Shown: positions 24,038 to 33,383, counted from the stretch's first letter. The stretch is DNA of 43,759 bases from SVQP01 sp045587385 (GCA_045587385.1 JAZNCE010000132.1:1-43759), one strand, 5' to 3'. The notes: a model not told the origin generated them from the letters alone. Translations and numbers: made by a program.

Positions 24038-24388
24038 ATGAAAAACTTGAAACGTTTATTGATTCCCGTTACGTGTTTGCTTCTTTGTGCGGTCATGGCG
24101 TTGCCTGCGTATGCTTTTAGCCCGAGTGACCCGAATAACTCGCCTATTGAGAACTTCTTTGAAAACGTGTTTATGATGCTGTTCGTGATTTTGGCAAGTA
24201 TATCTCAAGGCAATCCGATCATATTTGTGATTGGTTTAGCTTTGTCAATACTGATTGGCATTGGGATCTGTGTGTTTGCATTTGTAATAGTGATTGCCGT
24301 TGTGATCGTGATCGTACGCAAAATCAAGAAAAAGCGCGATCTGTCGAATACTGTCACTGCTCCGGACACGGAAGATACAACCGAATAA
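24038..24388 (+). CDS. Small secreted/membrane protein of unknown function
   Basis: A 116-residue protein with a clear signal peptide (KNLKRLL, a hydrophobic core, then ALPAYA with cleavage before FSPSD, about residue 27). Two hydrophobic segments follow (about 44-58 and 62-92), then a basic stretch RKIKKKRD and an acidic tail (DTEDTTE). It would sit in the cytoplasmic membrane with the tail inside. I do not recognise a family. AAGGAGG precedes the ATG. The gene has its own promoter and a terminator directly after its stop, so it stands alone. Confidence 0.75.
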   Translation: MKNLKRLLIPVTCLLLCAVMALPAYAFSPSDPNNSPIENFFENVFMMLFVILASISQGNPIIFVIGLALSILIGIGICVFAFVIVIAVVIVIVRKIKKKRDLSNTVTAPDTEDTTE

Positions 24389-24392
24389 AGAC

Positions 24393-24418
24393 AAGGGCGA
24401 CCGCAAGGTCGCCCTTTT
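24393..24418 (+). terminator. Terminator with GCAA tetraloop, copy 2
   Basis: The same stem as at 23805: AAGGGCGACC and GGTCGCCCTT around GCAA, followed by TTTT. It closes the small membrane protein gene and opens the left direct repeat around the UroD gene. Confidence 0.9.
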
Positions 24419-24610
24419 GTGTTGTTCGGGGCGGGGAATAGGATGCAATACATTCAGGAGCTTCTCTCCGTTCTTTTTTGAGCAAGGAGCCGCAAAAAAG
24501 AACCAAAAAACGGCGTTAAGCGGGGCGTTGCCCCGAACCCCAGTCGCTTTTGAAAAAGCGACGCAAAACTTTTTGTGAGTTGGGTCATCCGTGTGGTGCG
24601 TCTGATGAAT
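24393..24610. repeat. Left direct repeat flanking the UroD-family gene
   Basis: This stretch, starting with the GCAA terminator, matches 25728-25970 in the same orientation. A block of 79 bases (24520-24598) is identical to 25874-25952. It contains CGGGGC/GCCCCG and GTCGCTTTT/AAAAGCGAC stem-loops of a kind common between Clostridia genes. No gene is seen here. Confidence 0.85.
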
Positions 24611-24636
24611 TTTCCGTGCAAAAATCACAAAAAGCC

Positions 24637-24665
24637 TTGACTCCTTGTTTGGGTTGCGGTATAAT
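24637..24665 (+). promoter_or_regulatory. Promoter of the UroD-family gene
   Basis: TTGACT (24637-24642) and TATAAT (24660-24665) are 17 bases apart. Confidence 0.8.
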
Positions 24666-24697
24666 ATATCCAAATTATTCTTCCGAGGAGTAGTACG

Positions 24698-25705
24698 ATG
24701 AATTACACATCCAGAGAAAATATCCGTCGGCTGGTCGCCCATGACCAACCCGAGCGCATCGGTTTCGATTTTCACAGCCGCTCCGACCTGGTCTTCGTAG
24801 GTTCTCGTACCTACGTGAACCTGCCTCCCAATCCCTACGATAGTTGGGGCATCTACCCCGAGCTTCAAAAGCGTGCGGGCTTCCACGGTGAGACCCGCAT
24901 GGACATGCACGGCAACATTTACGGCCGCTTCGAGGGCAAGACCAAGGGCGAGTGCGTCCTCGGTGTCATCCAGGACTGGGAGGATTACGAATTCTTCATC
25001 CCTACCTTTGACTCCGCCCACCGCGACCGCCTGTTGGCATTGAACCTGACCGCCTCGGATCGCTACATTCTGGCAGCAGGCAATTCTTTGTTCTCCACCC
25101 TGCGGGACGCACGGCTCATATCCAACGCTTTGGCTGACACCATCCTCGAACCCGAAGCCGTGGTGGCTTTCATCGACCGCCTGGCGGAGCACGAGGTGGC
25201 GGTCATCAAGAGCATCGCGGGCTGCGGTATTGATGCTTGGTTCCTGAGCGACGACTGGGGCACCCAGGATCGCACCTTCATTTCACCCGCCTCCTTCCGT
25301 GAGTTGTTCAAGCCTGCCTACAAGAAGGTGGCTGACGCCGCCCACGAGGCAGGCATGAGCGTATTCCTCCACTCCTGCGGGTACATCCATGATTTCATGG
25401 AGGATTTCCTGGACGCGGGTATTAATGTGTTCCAGTTTGATCAACCCGACGCCTATCCCTCCGAGGTGCTGGCATCCAAGTTTGCCTGCCGTGCTGTGTT
25501 CCACTCTCCCGTGGACATTCAGAAGGTACTGCCCACCGGTGATCGGGAGCTCATCGAGCGTCGCGCCTTTGAGATGTGCCGCCTGTTCCGAGAGGCGGGC
25601 GGTGGCTGGATCGCCAAGGACTATCCCACCTACCACGACATCGGTGTGGATCCCGTCTGGGCCAAGTGGGCGCAGGATGTGATCATGGAGAATTGCAGGA
25701 TCTAG
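24698..25705 (+). CDS. Uroporphyrinogen decarboxylase-family protein
   Basis: A 335-residue protein of the UroD superfamily, TIM barrels that include heme enzymes and corrinoid-dependent methyltransferases. The motif HSCGYIHDFMEDFLDAGINV (about 226-245) holds the HxCG signature seen in methyltransferase-type members (MtaA/CmuA-like), and FQFDQPDA follows. No corrinoid protein or heme gene is nearby, so the substrate is open; a methyl-transfer role is inferred only. It is transcribed alone. It lies between two long direct repeats and uses more GCC, ACC and TTC codons than its neighbours, both of which suggest transfer. GAGGAG precedes the ATG. Confidence 0.85.
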   Translation: MNYTSRENIRRLVAHDQPERIGFDFHSRSDLVFVGSRTYVNLPPNPYDSWGIYPELQKRAGFHGETRMDMHGNIYGRFEGKTKGECVLGVIQDWEDYEFFIPTFDSAHRDRLLALNLTASDRYILAAGNSLFSTLRDARLISNALADTILEPEAVVAFIDRLAEHEVAVIKSIAGCGIDAWFLSDDWGTQDRTFISPASFRELFKPAYKKVADAAHEAGMSVFLHSCGYIHDFMEDFLDAGINVFQFDQPDAYPSEVLASKFACRAVFHSPVDIQKVLPTGDRELIERRAFEMCRLFREAGGGWIAKDYPTYHDIGVDPVWAKWAQDVIMENCRI

Positions 25706-25727
25706 ATTTTTCAGAATGTCCTAAAAT

Positions 25728-25754
25728 AAGGGCGACCGCAAGGTCGCCCTTTTA
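25728..25754 (+). terminator. Terminator with GCAA tetraloop, copy 3
   Basis: The same stem as at 23805 and 24393, followed by TTTT. It ends the UroD-family gene. Confidence 0.9.
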
Positions 25755-25970
25755 TGTTGTTGAGATTGGGAAAATAGGATGTTTTACATTGAGGTGGCTC
25801 GCTCCGTTCTTTCTTTGGAGAAGTAGGCCAAAGAAAAGAACCATTATTTGCAAGCAAATGAAAGGCCGTATCTGCGGGGCGTTGCCCCGAACCCCAGTCG
25901 CTTTTGAAAAAGCGACGCAAAACTTTTTGTGAGTTGGGTCATCCGTGTGGTGTGGTGCGTCTGATGATTT
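25728..25970. repeat. Right direct repeat flanking the UroD-family gene
   Basis: This is the partner of 24393-24610. It starts with the same GCAA terminator, diverges in the middle (an extra AAGCAAATGAAAGG-like stretch), then is identical for 79 bases (25874-25952) and shares GCGTCTGATGA after a five-base duplication of TGGTG. No gene is seen here. Confidence 0.85.
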
Positions 25971-25999
25971 TGCGGTGTGGTGAGCCTGATGGTTTTTAC

Positions 26000-26029
26000 T
26001 TGACAAATGTCACGATTTTGTGGTATAAT
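26000..26029 (+). promoter_or_regulatory. Promoter of polA
   Basis: TTGACA (26000-26005) and TATAAT (26024-26029) are 18 bases apart, about 32 bases before the polA start. Confidence 0.85.
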
Positions 26030-26061
26030 AAATAGGATTATGGATATATAAGGGGAAGAGC

Positions 26062-28620
26062 ATGAAGACCTTACTTTGTATCGACGGAAACAGTATACTC
26101 AACCGCGCGTTTTACGGCATCAGACTGCTGACCGCCAAGGACGGCACGCCCACAAACGCGCTGTACGGTATGATCAATATTTTCTCCAAGCAAATAGAGG
26201 AGTATAAGCCCGACTTTGCGGCGGTGGCGTTTGACCTCAAGGCACCCACCTTCCGCCACAAGATGTACGACGCTTATAAGGCAGGCAGACACGCTATGCC
26301 CGACGAGCTGCGTGCGCAAATGCCCATAGCCAAGGAGATCGTGCCCATGCTGGGCTTGCACGTCCTGGAGCTTGAAGGCTACGAGGCGGACGACATTCTC
26401 GGTACGCTTGCCGCTATGGCACGCGAGTACTCGGAGGATTGCCGTGCCCTGGTATTGACCGGTGACCGTGACTCCTTGCAGCTTATTGATGCAAACACCA
26501 AGATCCTGCTTGCCACCAATCAGGACACCTTGGTCATGGACAGAGATGCGTTCTTTGCCAAATACGGCGTAGAGCCCGAGCAGTTCGTGGACGTCAAGGC
26601 GCTCATGGGCGACAGCTCGGACAACATTCCCGGCGTGCCCGGTATCGGAGAAAAGACCGCGCTCAAGCTGATCAGCGAATACGGCTCGCTTGACGGCATT
26701 TACGAGCAGCTGCCCACCGCCAAGCATACCCCCTCGGTGCGCGCCAAGCTGGAAAACGGCAAGGACAGCGCGTACCTTTCGCAGACGCTTGCGCGCATTT
26801 GCTGCCAAGTGCCGCTGCATATGACGCTGGACGATCTTGCCTACACGGGACTTGACCGTGCCGCAGCGCGAGAGATGTTCACGCGCCTGGAGTTTTCGGG
26901 TTTTATCAAGCGTTTCGGGCTGGATAAGGACGTAGCACCCGTATCTGATACTCCCGTTGTGCAAGAAACCGTTGCAGATACCCCGGTCGCACCCGATACC
27001 TGCACGGATCTGACTCCTGTCGCATCCTTTACCGACCTTTCGGGCGATCTGATCGGCTTTGACTATGCAGACGGTGTTGCCATTCTGACAGACGGCACGC
27101 ATCTGCTCAAATACACGGGCGACCTTGCCGCGCTGCAAGCCTTTCTTGCAAATAAGCAGGTGATCTGCTACGATTGTAAAACCGTTTATCGCGCGCTGTC
27201 GGCGCAGGGCTGCGATTGGCACGGCTGCCATTTTGACGCCATGCTTGCCGCTTGGGTGGACGATCCCGGGCAGGGAAGCTACGCGCCCGACCGCTTGACG
27301 GTTGCGTATCTTGGTGAGATTTACAAGCCTGAGCTGCCGCTCGCGCTTTACGCGCTGCGCATGTTCGCGCCCTTGGCGCAAAAGCTGCGCGAGAGTGGGC
27401 AGTACGCGCTGCTCATGGATATTGAAATGCCGCTTGCTGCCGTGCTTGCCTCTATGGAGGATCGCGGCTGCATGGTGGACCGCGAGGGCATTGCGCGCTA
27501 CGGTGCGCTGCTGGATGCCCACGTGGAGCAGCTGGAGGAGCGCATTCACTTTTCTGCGGGCGGTCCTTTTAACATCAACTCCCCCAAGCAGCTTGGCGAG
27601 GTGCTGTTTGAGCGTCTGGGCTTGCCTGCAGGCAAAAAGACCAAGACAGGCTATTCCACAAACGCAGAGGTGCTGGAAAAGCTCAAAAAATATCATCCCA
27701 TCATCGAGGATATTCTGGAATACAGACAGATGACCAAGCTCAGATCCACCTACGTGGAGGGACTCTTGGCAGTTGCGGACGAGCAGGGACGCATTCACAC
27801 CACCTTTAAGCAGACGGGCACTGCTACGGGCAGACTTTCCTCTGCAGAGCCCAATCTGCAGAATATTCCGATCCGCACCGAGCTTGGCAGGGAGCTGCGC
27901 CGCTACTTTATTCCCGAAGGCAGCGACTACGTGCTGCTGGATGCCGACTATTCGCAGATCGAGCTGCGCCTCTTGGCTGTGATCTCGGATGACGAGGCAA
28001 TGAAGCAGGCGTTTATTGACGGGGAGGACATTCACACCGCAACCGCGTGCCGCGTATTCGGTGTTGCGCCCGATCAGGTTACCGTAGAGCTGCGTAAGCG
28101 CGCCAAGGCGGTCAACTTCGGCATTGTGTACGGCATGGGTGAATTCTCGCTTGCCGAGGATCTGCACATCTCGCGCTCTGCCGCAAAAGAGTATATCGAC
28201 GGCTATATGGCAAGCTACCCGGGTGTTTCGGCGTACCTCTCGGGCGTCATCAAGCAGGCATACGAGGACGGCTACGTGACCACCGAATTCGGCAGACGCC
28301 GCGCCATTCCCGAGCTTGCCGCGCAGAACAAGAACCTCAAGCACTTTGGCGAGCGCGTGGCAATGAACAGCCCCATTCAGGGCACGGCTGCCGATATTAT
28401 CAAGATTGCCATGATCCGCGTGGACAACGCGCTGCGTAAGAGCGGCTATGACGCAAGACTGATTTTGCAGGTGCACGACGAGCTGATCGTGGAATGCCAC
28501 AAGGATTGCCGCGACGAGGTGCTGGCAATTCTCAAACATGAAATGGAAAACGCTGCAACCTTCTCCGTGCCCATGCTGGTGGATGCCAAGTGGGGCAAGG
28601 ATTGGTATGACGCGCATTAA
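26062..28620 (+). CDS. polA: DNA polymerase I
   Basis: An 852-residue family A polymerase for Okazaki fragment maturation and repair. The 5' nuclease (1-300) shows DGNSILNRAFYG, EADDILGTLA, TGDRDSLQLI and GDSSDNIPGVPGIGEKTA. The central 3'-5' exonuclease fold (about 320-440) is degenerate: the DxE motif reads FDYADG, so the Glu is lost, and the late Asp motif is not seen. The polymerase domain has motif A DADYSQIELRLLA, motif B RKRAKAVNFGIVYG and motif C LQVHDELIVEC. Proofreading is thus probably absent, as in Bacillus and Thermus enzymes. GGGGAAG precedes the ATG. The ion permease gene follows 26 bases later in the same direction. Confidence 0.96.
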   Translation: MKTLLCIDGNSILNRAFYGIRLLTAKDGTPTNALYGMINIFSKQIEEYKPDFAAVAFDLKAPTFRHKMYDAYKAGRHAMPDELRAQMPIAKEIVPMLGLHVLELEGYEADDILGTLAAMAREYSEDCRALVLTGDRDSLQLIDANTKILLATNQDTLVMDRDAFFAKYGVEPEQFVDVKALMGDSSDNIPGVPGIGEKTALKLISEYGSLDGIYEQLPTAKHTPSVRAKLENGKDSAYLSQTLARICCQVPLHMTLDDLAYTGLDRAAAREMFTRLEFSGFIKRFGLDKDVAPVSDTPVVQETVADTPVAPDTCTDLTPVASFTDLSGDLIGFDYADGVAILTDGTHLLKYTGDLAALQAFLANKQVICYDCKTVYRALSAQGCDWHGCHFDAMLAAWVDDPGQGSYAPDRLTVAYLGEIYKPELPLALYALRMFAPLAQKLRESGQYALLMDIEMPLAAVLASMEDRGCMVDREGIARYGALLDAHVEQLEERIHFSAGGPFNINSPKQLGEVLFERLGLPAGKKTKTGYSTNAEVLEKLKKYHPIIEDILEYRQMTKLRSTYVEGLLAVADEQGRIHTTFKQTGTATGRLSSAEPNLQNIPIRTELGRELRRYFIPEGSDYVLLDADYSQIELRLLAVISDDEAMKQAFIDGEDIHTATACRVFGVAPDQVTVELRKRAKAVNFGIVYGMGEFSLAEDLHISRSAAKEYIDGYMASYPGVSAYLSGVIKQAYEDGYVTTEFGRRRAIPELAAQNKNLKHFGERVAMNSPIQGTAADIIKIAMIRVDNALRKSGYDARLILQVHDELIVECHKDCRDEVLAILKHEMENAATFSVPMLVDAKWGKDWYDAH

Positions 28621-28646
28621 AAAATTATATAAATAGGAGAGAAATT

Positions 28647-29990
28647 ATGATACCTTCTGCTTTTCTTGAGCAGTACGGCATGTATATCGCTCTTGGTTTA
28701 TTCGCTGTCACTTACGTGCTGATGCTGACCTTCAGCAAGATCCGACCCTACATTGCGCTGAGCTCTGCCGCGCTGTTTATCATCACGGGGATGCTGCCGC
28801 TTGGTGAGATCTGGGGAACCGGCTTGAATTTCAACAGCCTGAACGTCATTTTGATGATTGCGGGTACTATGGGGCTTGTTGCGCTGTTTATTGAAAGCAA
28901 AATGCCCGAGCTGCTCGCCGATTTTGTTATGTCGTGCTGCCCCAACGTCATGGTTGCCGCTGTGGCACTTTCGCTGTTTGCGGGCATTATCTCGGCATTC
29001 GTGGATAACGTTGCGACCGTACTGATGATCGCACCTGTTGCGCTTGAGATCTGCAAAAAGCTCAAGACCAATCCCGTGCCCTTTATCATTGCCATTGCCG
29101 TTTCTTCCAACCTGCAGGGAGCTGCTACGCTGGTGGGTGACACGACCGCGATCATGCTCGGTTCTGCGCTCAAAATGAACTTTATGGATTTCTTCTGGTA
29201 TAACGGCAGACCCGGTATGTTCTTCGTTGTTGAGCTTGGTGCGGTGATTGCTGCGTCCATTCTTGCTTTTCTGTTCCGCAAGGAAAGAAAAAAGAAAGTT
29301 GCCAAGATCACGCAGTTTACTAAGGTAACCGATTATTTCCCCAGCATTCTGCTTGTTGCGCTGCTGGTGCTGCTGATTGCGGCATCCTTTGTTCCCAACA
29401 CCCCCGAGATCACCAACGGGGCAATCTGCTGCGTGCTGCTTCTGATCGGTCTGGTTTACACTACGATCCGCAAAAAGAGCATCAAGGCAATGGCTGCCCC
29501 CATCAAGGAGATCGACTATCAGACCATTCTCTTGCTGGTCGGCTTGTTTTTAATGATCGGCGGTATCTCCGCGCAGGGCGTGATCGATTGGCTGGCGCAG
29601 CTGCTGGTCAAGGCAGGCGGCGGAAACCTGTTCTTGATGTACACGGTGATCGTATGGGCATCCGTCGTGATCTCTGCGTTCATCGATAATATTCCGTACG
29701 TTGCTACCATGATTCCCGTGCTTGGTTCAATCTCGGTTGCCATGTCCGCGCAAATGGGTGTGGATGCGGGCGCGATTGCCGTACCGCTGTATTTCGGACT
29801 TCTGTCCGGTGCAACGCTTGGCGGTAACTGTACGCCCATTGGTGCGTCTGCCAACATTACGGGTATCGGCATTTTGCGTAAGGAAGGCTACACGGTCAAG
29901 AACGGTGATTTCTTCAAGATCGGTATTCCGTTCACGCTTGCAGCCATTGTTCCCGCGTACATCATCATCTGGCTGTTCTTCGGTGTATAA
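28647..29990 (+). CDS. ArsB/NhaD-superfamily ion permease
   Basis: A 447-residue membrane protein with about eleven to twelve hydrophobic segments. The inverted-repeat architecture of the ion transporter superfamily is visible: FVDNVATVLMIAPVALE in the first half and FIDNIPYVATMIPVLGS in the second, each followed by a re-entrant-type loop (GAATLVGDTTAIMLG and GATLGGNCTPIGASANI). It most resembles the ArsB/NhaD group (COG1055-like): Na+/H+ antiporters, arsenite pumps and anion permeases. No arsenic gene is nearby, so Na+/H+ exchange or anion transport is more likely. It is probably co-transcribed with polA. A strong terminator follows. Confidence 0.85.
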   Translation: MIPSAFLEQYGMYIALGLFAVTYVLMLTFSKIRPYIALSSAALFIITGMLPLGEIWGTGLNFNSLNVILMIAGTMGLVALFIESKMPELLADFVMSCCPNVMVAAVALSLFAGIISAFVDNVATVLMIAPVALEICKKLKTNPVPFIIAIAVSSNLQGAATLVGDTTAIMLGSALKMNFMDFFWYNGRPGMFFVVELGAVIAASILAFLFRKERKKKVAKITQFTKVTDYFPSILLVALLVLLIAASFVPNTPEITNGAICCVLLLIGLVYTTIRKKSIKAMAAPIKEIDYQTILLLVGLFLMIGGISAQGVIDWLAQLLVKAGGGNLFLMYTVIVWASVVISAFIDNIPYVATMIPVLGSISVAMSAQMGVDAGAIAVPLYFGLLSGATLGGNCTPIGASANITGIGILRKEGYTVKNGDFFKIGIPFTLAAIVPAYIIIWLFFGV

Positions 29991-30011
29991 GTCATAAGGC
30001 AGTTATATAGC

Positions 30012-30048
30012 AATAAAAGACCTTGCCAATGGCAAGGTCTTTTATTTT
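30012..30048 (+). terminator. Terminator of the polA-permease operon
   Basis: A 16-bp perfect stem, AATAAAAGACCTTGCC (30012-30027) with GGCAAGGTCTTTTATT (30031-30046), has a three-base loop and a downstream T run. Confidence 0.92.
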
Positions 30049-30320
30049 GATTGGTCTGCAGCCTTGCAGCTTTTTGACCGAAAGGAGCACGAAAAGTCTG
30101 AAAAACAGCAATAATTGTCCTTTTTCTAATCGGGGATTTTGCCGTTTATCAAGGGATTTTGCGACCGCATTTTGACTTGCGAATGCAGAAATGGTCTGGT
30201 GTGCAGCAATAAAAGTCTGAGTCACGGTATCAGAGCCTCATTTCGCTCGTAAAAGTTGTGCATGGTGACCAAAAATTCTCGTGCCACTTTATCAATAAAG
30301 GAGAAAAGTCACAAAGATTG
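30049..30320. other. Intergenic stretch without a recognised gene
   Basis: About 270 bases between the permease terminator and the lipoprotein promoter. I see no gene with a start signal and no conserved RNA motif. GGT and GACC words around 30224 and 30270 could close a weak stem. Confidence 0.4.
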
Positions 30321-30349
30321 TTGCAACTTTAACCAAAAAGTGCTATAAT
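30321..30349 (+). promoter_or_regulatory. Promoter of the 966-residue lipoprotein gene
   Basis: TTGCAA (30321-30326) and TATAAT (30344-30349) are 17 bases apart. A leader of about 60 bases follows with an AAGGT/ACCTT stem before the AAAGGG ribosome binding site. Confidence 0.8.
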
Positions 30350-30416
30350 AATAACATTATAAGGTCCGAAGCACCTTTGAGGTCTTATAAAATTTTTAAC
30401 GAAAGGGAACAGAAAG

Positions 30417-33317
30417 ATGAAAAAGCTTCTTATCTTCGCAGCTATCCTTGTGGCACTGACGATGGTATTTGTGGCATGTAAGGACCCCGAACAGCCCGAT
30501 AACCCCGCCGATTCCACTGTGGAAAGCACCCCGGAAACCCCCACGGAAGACCCCACCGAACCTCCGACAACGCAGGATACACCTACTGAACCTCCCGTAA
30601 CCACGGAGCCTCCCGTAACTACGGAGCCTCCTGCAACTACCGACCCCGGTACGACAGATACCGATCCCGTTGAGCCTCCTCCTCCCGAGGTTGATCCCGC
30701 AGATCCCACTTGGATCATTGATGCGGCGGCTCTGGCAGATAAGGCTAAGACCGGTAACTCTACCGCTGCAGAGCTGATGGACGGTTACGTTCGTCTGACC
30801 TCTACCGGCGGCGACCCCTACTTCCAGTTCCTGAACGCTGCAGGCACGCAGCCTCAGTACCTGGCAATCTCCTACCGCACCAATTCCGCGCTTGATGGCC
30901 AGATCTTCATCGGCTCCGGCGCAGGTCCTAACGGTCAGGGCGATAACCCCATGGTAACTTGGAACGAGGATGGCAGATGGAATCTTGCAATCATCGATCT
31001 GTCCGGCGTTGCTTCCATTACCGACGGTAACATCAACTATCTGCGTCTTGACTACTTCACCGATGCAGGCGCAGAGGGCGATTACTTCGACATTGATTTC
31101 GTAGCATTCTTCAATACTCCCGAATATGCACAGGCTTACGCATTCGAGCTGCACAAGGCTCCTATGTGGGATGCTGATAAGGCTATCATCACTCACCAGT
31201 CCTTCGACCAGCTCTACAAGGGCGCAGGCGATGCGACCGCCGGTGAAGAGAACCTGTTCACTCCCGGTCAGTCCGCATCCTGGGATAAGATCGCTGATCT
31301 GTCCGCAGGTGGCGTTGACGTCCTGACCTATTGGGGTTGGGTAGGTGTAAAGGGTGAAATCGGCCAGTTTGGTTATCAGATCAACGGCGGCACACCCATT
31401 TACAACGACGAATGGACTATTCAAGCAGATCAGGCTGTTATCAACGCTGCTGCAGGCGGCGGTGCAGATAACGCTTCCAGAATGAAGATCCGCATCAACC
31501 TTGCAGGTCTTGAGGGTGAATACACCGTTCGCACGCTGTACAAGACTCCCGACGGCGCAGAAGTATGCCTGGGCGAGTTTAAGGTTATCATGCCCGTAGT
31601 CAGCCACCAGAACGGCTACACCACCGATATCGGCAGCAATTTCGCAGAGTCTCAGGACGATAAGGACCTGAAGGCTACCGACCTTGCACAGCTGTTTGAC
31701 CAGATCCTTTACGGTGCAGGCGCACCCATGTTTGCAACCTACAACGGCGGTAACCCCTACTACGGTGTTACCAGCTTTACCGCTTTGCATACGCAACCCA
31801 ACGGCTACTATGCATTCAACGTAAACGTTATCGAGTCCGCAGGTAATGAAGGACAGGCAAGCATTTTCGTGCGCGGTATTCGGGATGCTTCTCTTGAAAA
31901 ACAGTACTTTGGCCAGGATGGTCATGACGGCGGCGACGTTATTTCCATGGGTGGAGCAGGTATCTACCTCAATCCTCTGGCAACCGGCAAGCTCCGCATC
32001 AACATCAAGACCTACGTTGACGGTGCATACGTGCCCAACGTATATTACGTAACCATTGACAGCAACGATATCACCGTCGCAGATAACGGTTCCGTAGTTA
32101 CCATTCTTGCCGGCGGCAAGAAGGTTGCTACCATTGAGATCATCGGTACTAAGGTATACGAGATCAAGGATCAGTACGGTGCTGTAATTGAACTTCCCGA
32201 GGATGCTCTTGCAGAAAAGGCAATCCTGACTCTGGCAGACGGCACCGTTGTTGAGCTTGACAACGCTTGCGTAGCTGCTAAGATCGCAGGCTCCGACGTT
32301 GGTGTTGCTACCAGAACCGGTACCATCAACTTCAACAAGGCTTCTCTGCAGGCGTACAACACCGTTGAGATCCCCGATGAGTTCTTCGCTCCCGAAGCAA
32401 AGGTAAACGTTGCTCTTAACAAGCCCGTTTCTTCCGATAACATTGAGAACGACACCAACGTACCGTGGAAGGCAACTGACGGTAACGATGGCTCTCGTTG
32501 GGGCGCAAGACCTAACGGTGAAGCTAACCTGATCGTTGATCTGCAGGGTCTGTACAAGCTCACCGAGCTCAATATCCTGTTTGAAAACGCAAGCTGGAAC
32601 TACACCATTTCCATTTCCACCGACGGTGAAAACTACACCGTGATCTACGAGGGTACTCCTCACGGTGCAAAGGCAGTAAACATCAAGGGCGAGGCTGAAG
32701 CTCGTTACCTCAAGTTTACCCGTCTGGATGACACCGGTGTCGCAGGCGACCACTGGTTCTCCATTTACGAAGTTTACGCATACGGTGAACTGATCGGCGA
32801 AAGCTTCGCAACTCTTCCCGGCGAAACCTTCACGCCCGAGACCTTTGCAGAGCCCACCGCTGAAGAGCTCGCAGCAGGCTATACCTACGATATCGGCGCA
32901 GGTCAGTTCTTCAAGACCGTTGCCGGTGCTTGCACCTATGCAGATCTTTCCACCCTTGGTGCAGAATTCTTGGCAAAGCTGCAGGCTGCAGGCTTTGGTG
33001 AGTATGCATACTTGGCACAGGATCATATCAGCCTGGCTCCCGCTGCTACCGATACTCCTATCACCTATACCTTTAAGATTTACGATTTGCTCGGCAACAT
33101 CGCAACCAACGATCGCGCAATCCTGCTGCTCAACATGACCGGTGGCGGTCAGAACAGCGCAGAAGTAAAGGCTACCGTTGAGGCTGATGCTGAAAACGAG
33201 GGCGTTTACTACGTAACCTTTACCGAGACTGCTCCCGGTGGTACGGACGAACTCAAGTTCTACATGCTGGAACGCTGCACGTTCTACATTGATACCGTAA
33301 CCGTTAAGGTTGGCTGA
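30417..33317 (+). CDS. Large modular surface lipoprotein with F5/8-type C domain
   Basis: A 966-residue lipoprotein. Residues 1-21 are a signal peptide with lipobox FVAC (Cys21), then a Pro/Thr/Glu linker to about 98. Module A (about 120-245, with YLAISYRTN, GPNGQGDNP, WNLAIIDLSG and YLRLDYFTD) is beta-sandwich-like. Module B (about 280-391) starts FTPGQSASWDK and holds YWGWVGVKGEIGQFGYQI and ASRMKIRINLAGLEGEYTV. An F5/8-type C (discoidin/CBM32-like) domain lies at about 660-792 (NVALNKPVSSDN, WKATDGNDGSRWGA, YLKFTRLDD). Such proteins usually bind glycans at the cell surface; no catalytic domain is seen. Codon use is strongly biased, like that of aspS and thrS, which suggests high expression. 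Modules A and B recur at 40923-43523. Confidence 0.85.
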   Translation: MKKLLIFAAILVALTMVFVACKDPEQPDNPADSTVESTPETPTEDPTEPPTTQDTPTEPPVTTEPPVTTEPPATTDPGTTDTDPVEPPPPEVDPADPTWIIDAAALADKAKTGNSTAAELMDGYVRLTSTGGDPYFQFLNAAGTQPQYLAISYRTNSALDGQIFIGSGAGPNGQGDNPMVTWNEDGRWNLAIIDLSGVASITDGNINYLRLDYFTDAGAEGDYFDIDFVAFFNTPEYAQAYAFELHKAPMWDADKAIITHQSFDQLYKGAGDATAGEENLFTPGQSASWDKIADLSAGGVDVLTYWGWVGVKGEIGQFGYQINGGTPIYNDEWTIQADQAVINAAAGGGADNASRMKIRINLAGLEGEYTVRTLYKTPDGAEVCLGEFKVIMPVVSHQNGYTTDIGSNFAESQDDKDLKATDLAQLFDQILYGAGAPMFATYNGGNPYYGVTSFTALHTQPNGYYAFNVNVIESAGNEGQASIFVRGIRDASLEKQYFGQDGHDGGDVISMGGAGIYLNPLATGKLRINIKTYVDGAYVPNVYYVTIDSNDITVADNGSVVTILAGGKKVATIEIIGTKVYEIKDQYGAVIELPEDALAEKAILTLADGTVVELDNACVAAKIAGSDVGVATRTGTINFNKASLQAYNTVEIPDEFFAPEAKVNVALNKPVSSDNIENDTNVPWKATDGNDGSRWGARPNGEANLIVDLQGLYKLTELNILFENASWNYTISISTDGENYTVIYEGTPHGAKAVNIKGEAEARYLKFTRLDDTGVAGDHWFSIYEVYAYGELIGESFATLPGETFTPETFAEPTAEELAAGYTYDIGAGQFFKTVAGACTYADLSTLGAEFLAKLQAAGFGEYAYLAQDHISLAPAATDTPITYTFKIYDLLGNIATNDRAILLLNMTGGGQNSAEVKATVEADAENEGVYYVTFTETAPGGTDELKFYMLERCTFYIDTVTVKVG

Positions 33318-33342
33318 TACGAAAAGTAAGCAAAACAAATTT

Positions 33343-33372
33343 GACCTCCCCGAAAGGGGAGGTCTTTTTTTG
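33343..33372 (+). terminator. Terminator of the large lipoprotein gene
   Basis: GACCTCCCC (33343-33351) pairs with GGGGAGGTC (33356-33364) around a GAAA tetraloop, followed by a long T run. Confidence 0.92.
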
Positions 33373-33383
33373 CTTTATGATGA

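Noticed and set aside
26071..28617. An open frame of 848 codons antisense to polA
   Set aside because: It mirrors polA codon by codon and has a low-complexity His/Gln/Val-rich sequence with no family marks. It is a by-product of the codon bias of polA.
30396..33338. An open frame of 980 codons antisense to the large lipoprotein
   Set aside because: The plus-strand frame has a signal peptide, lipobox, known domain and promoter; the antisense frame has none and results from strong codon bias.
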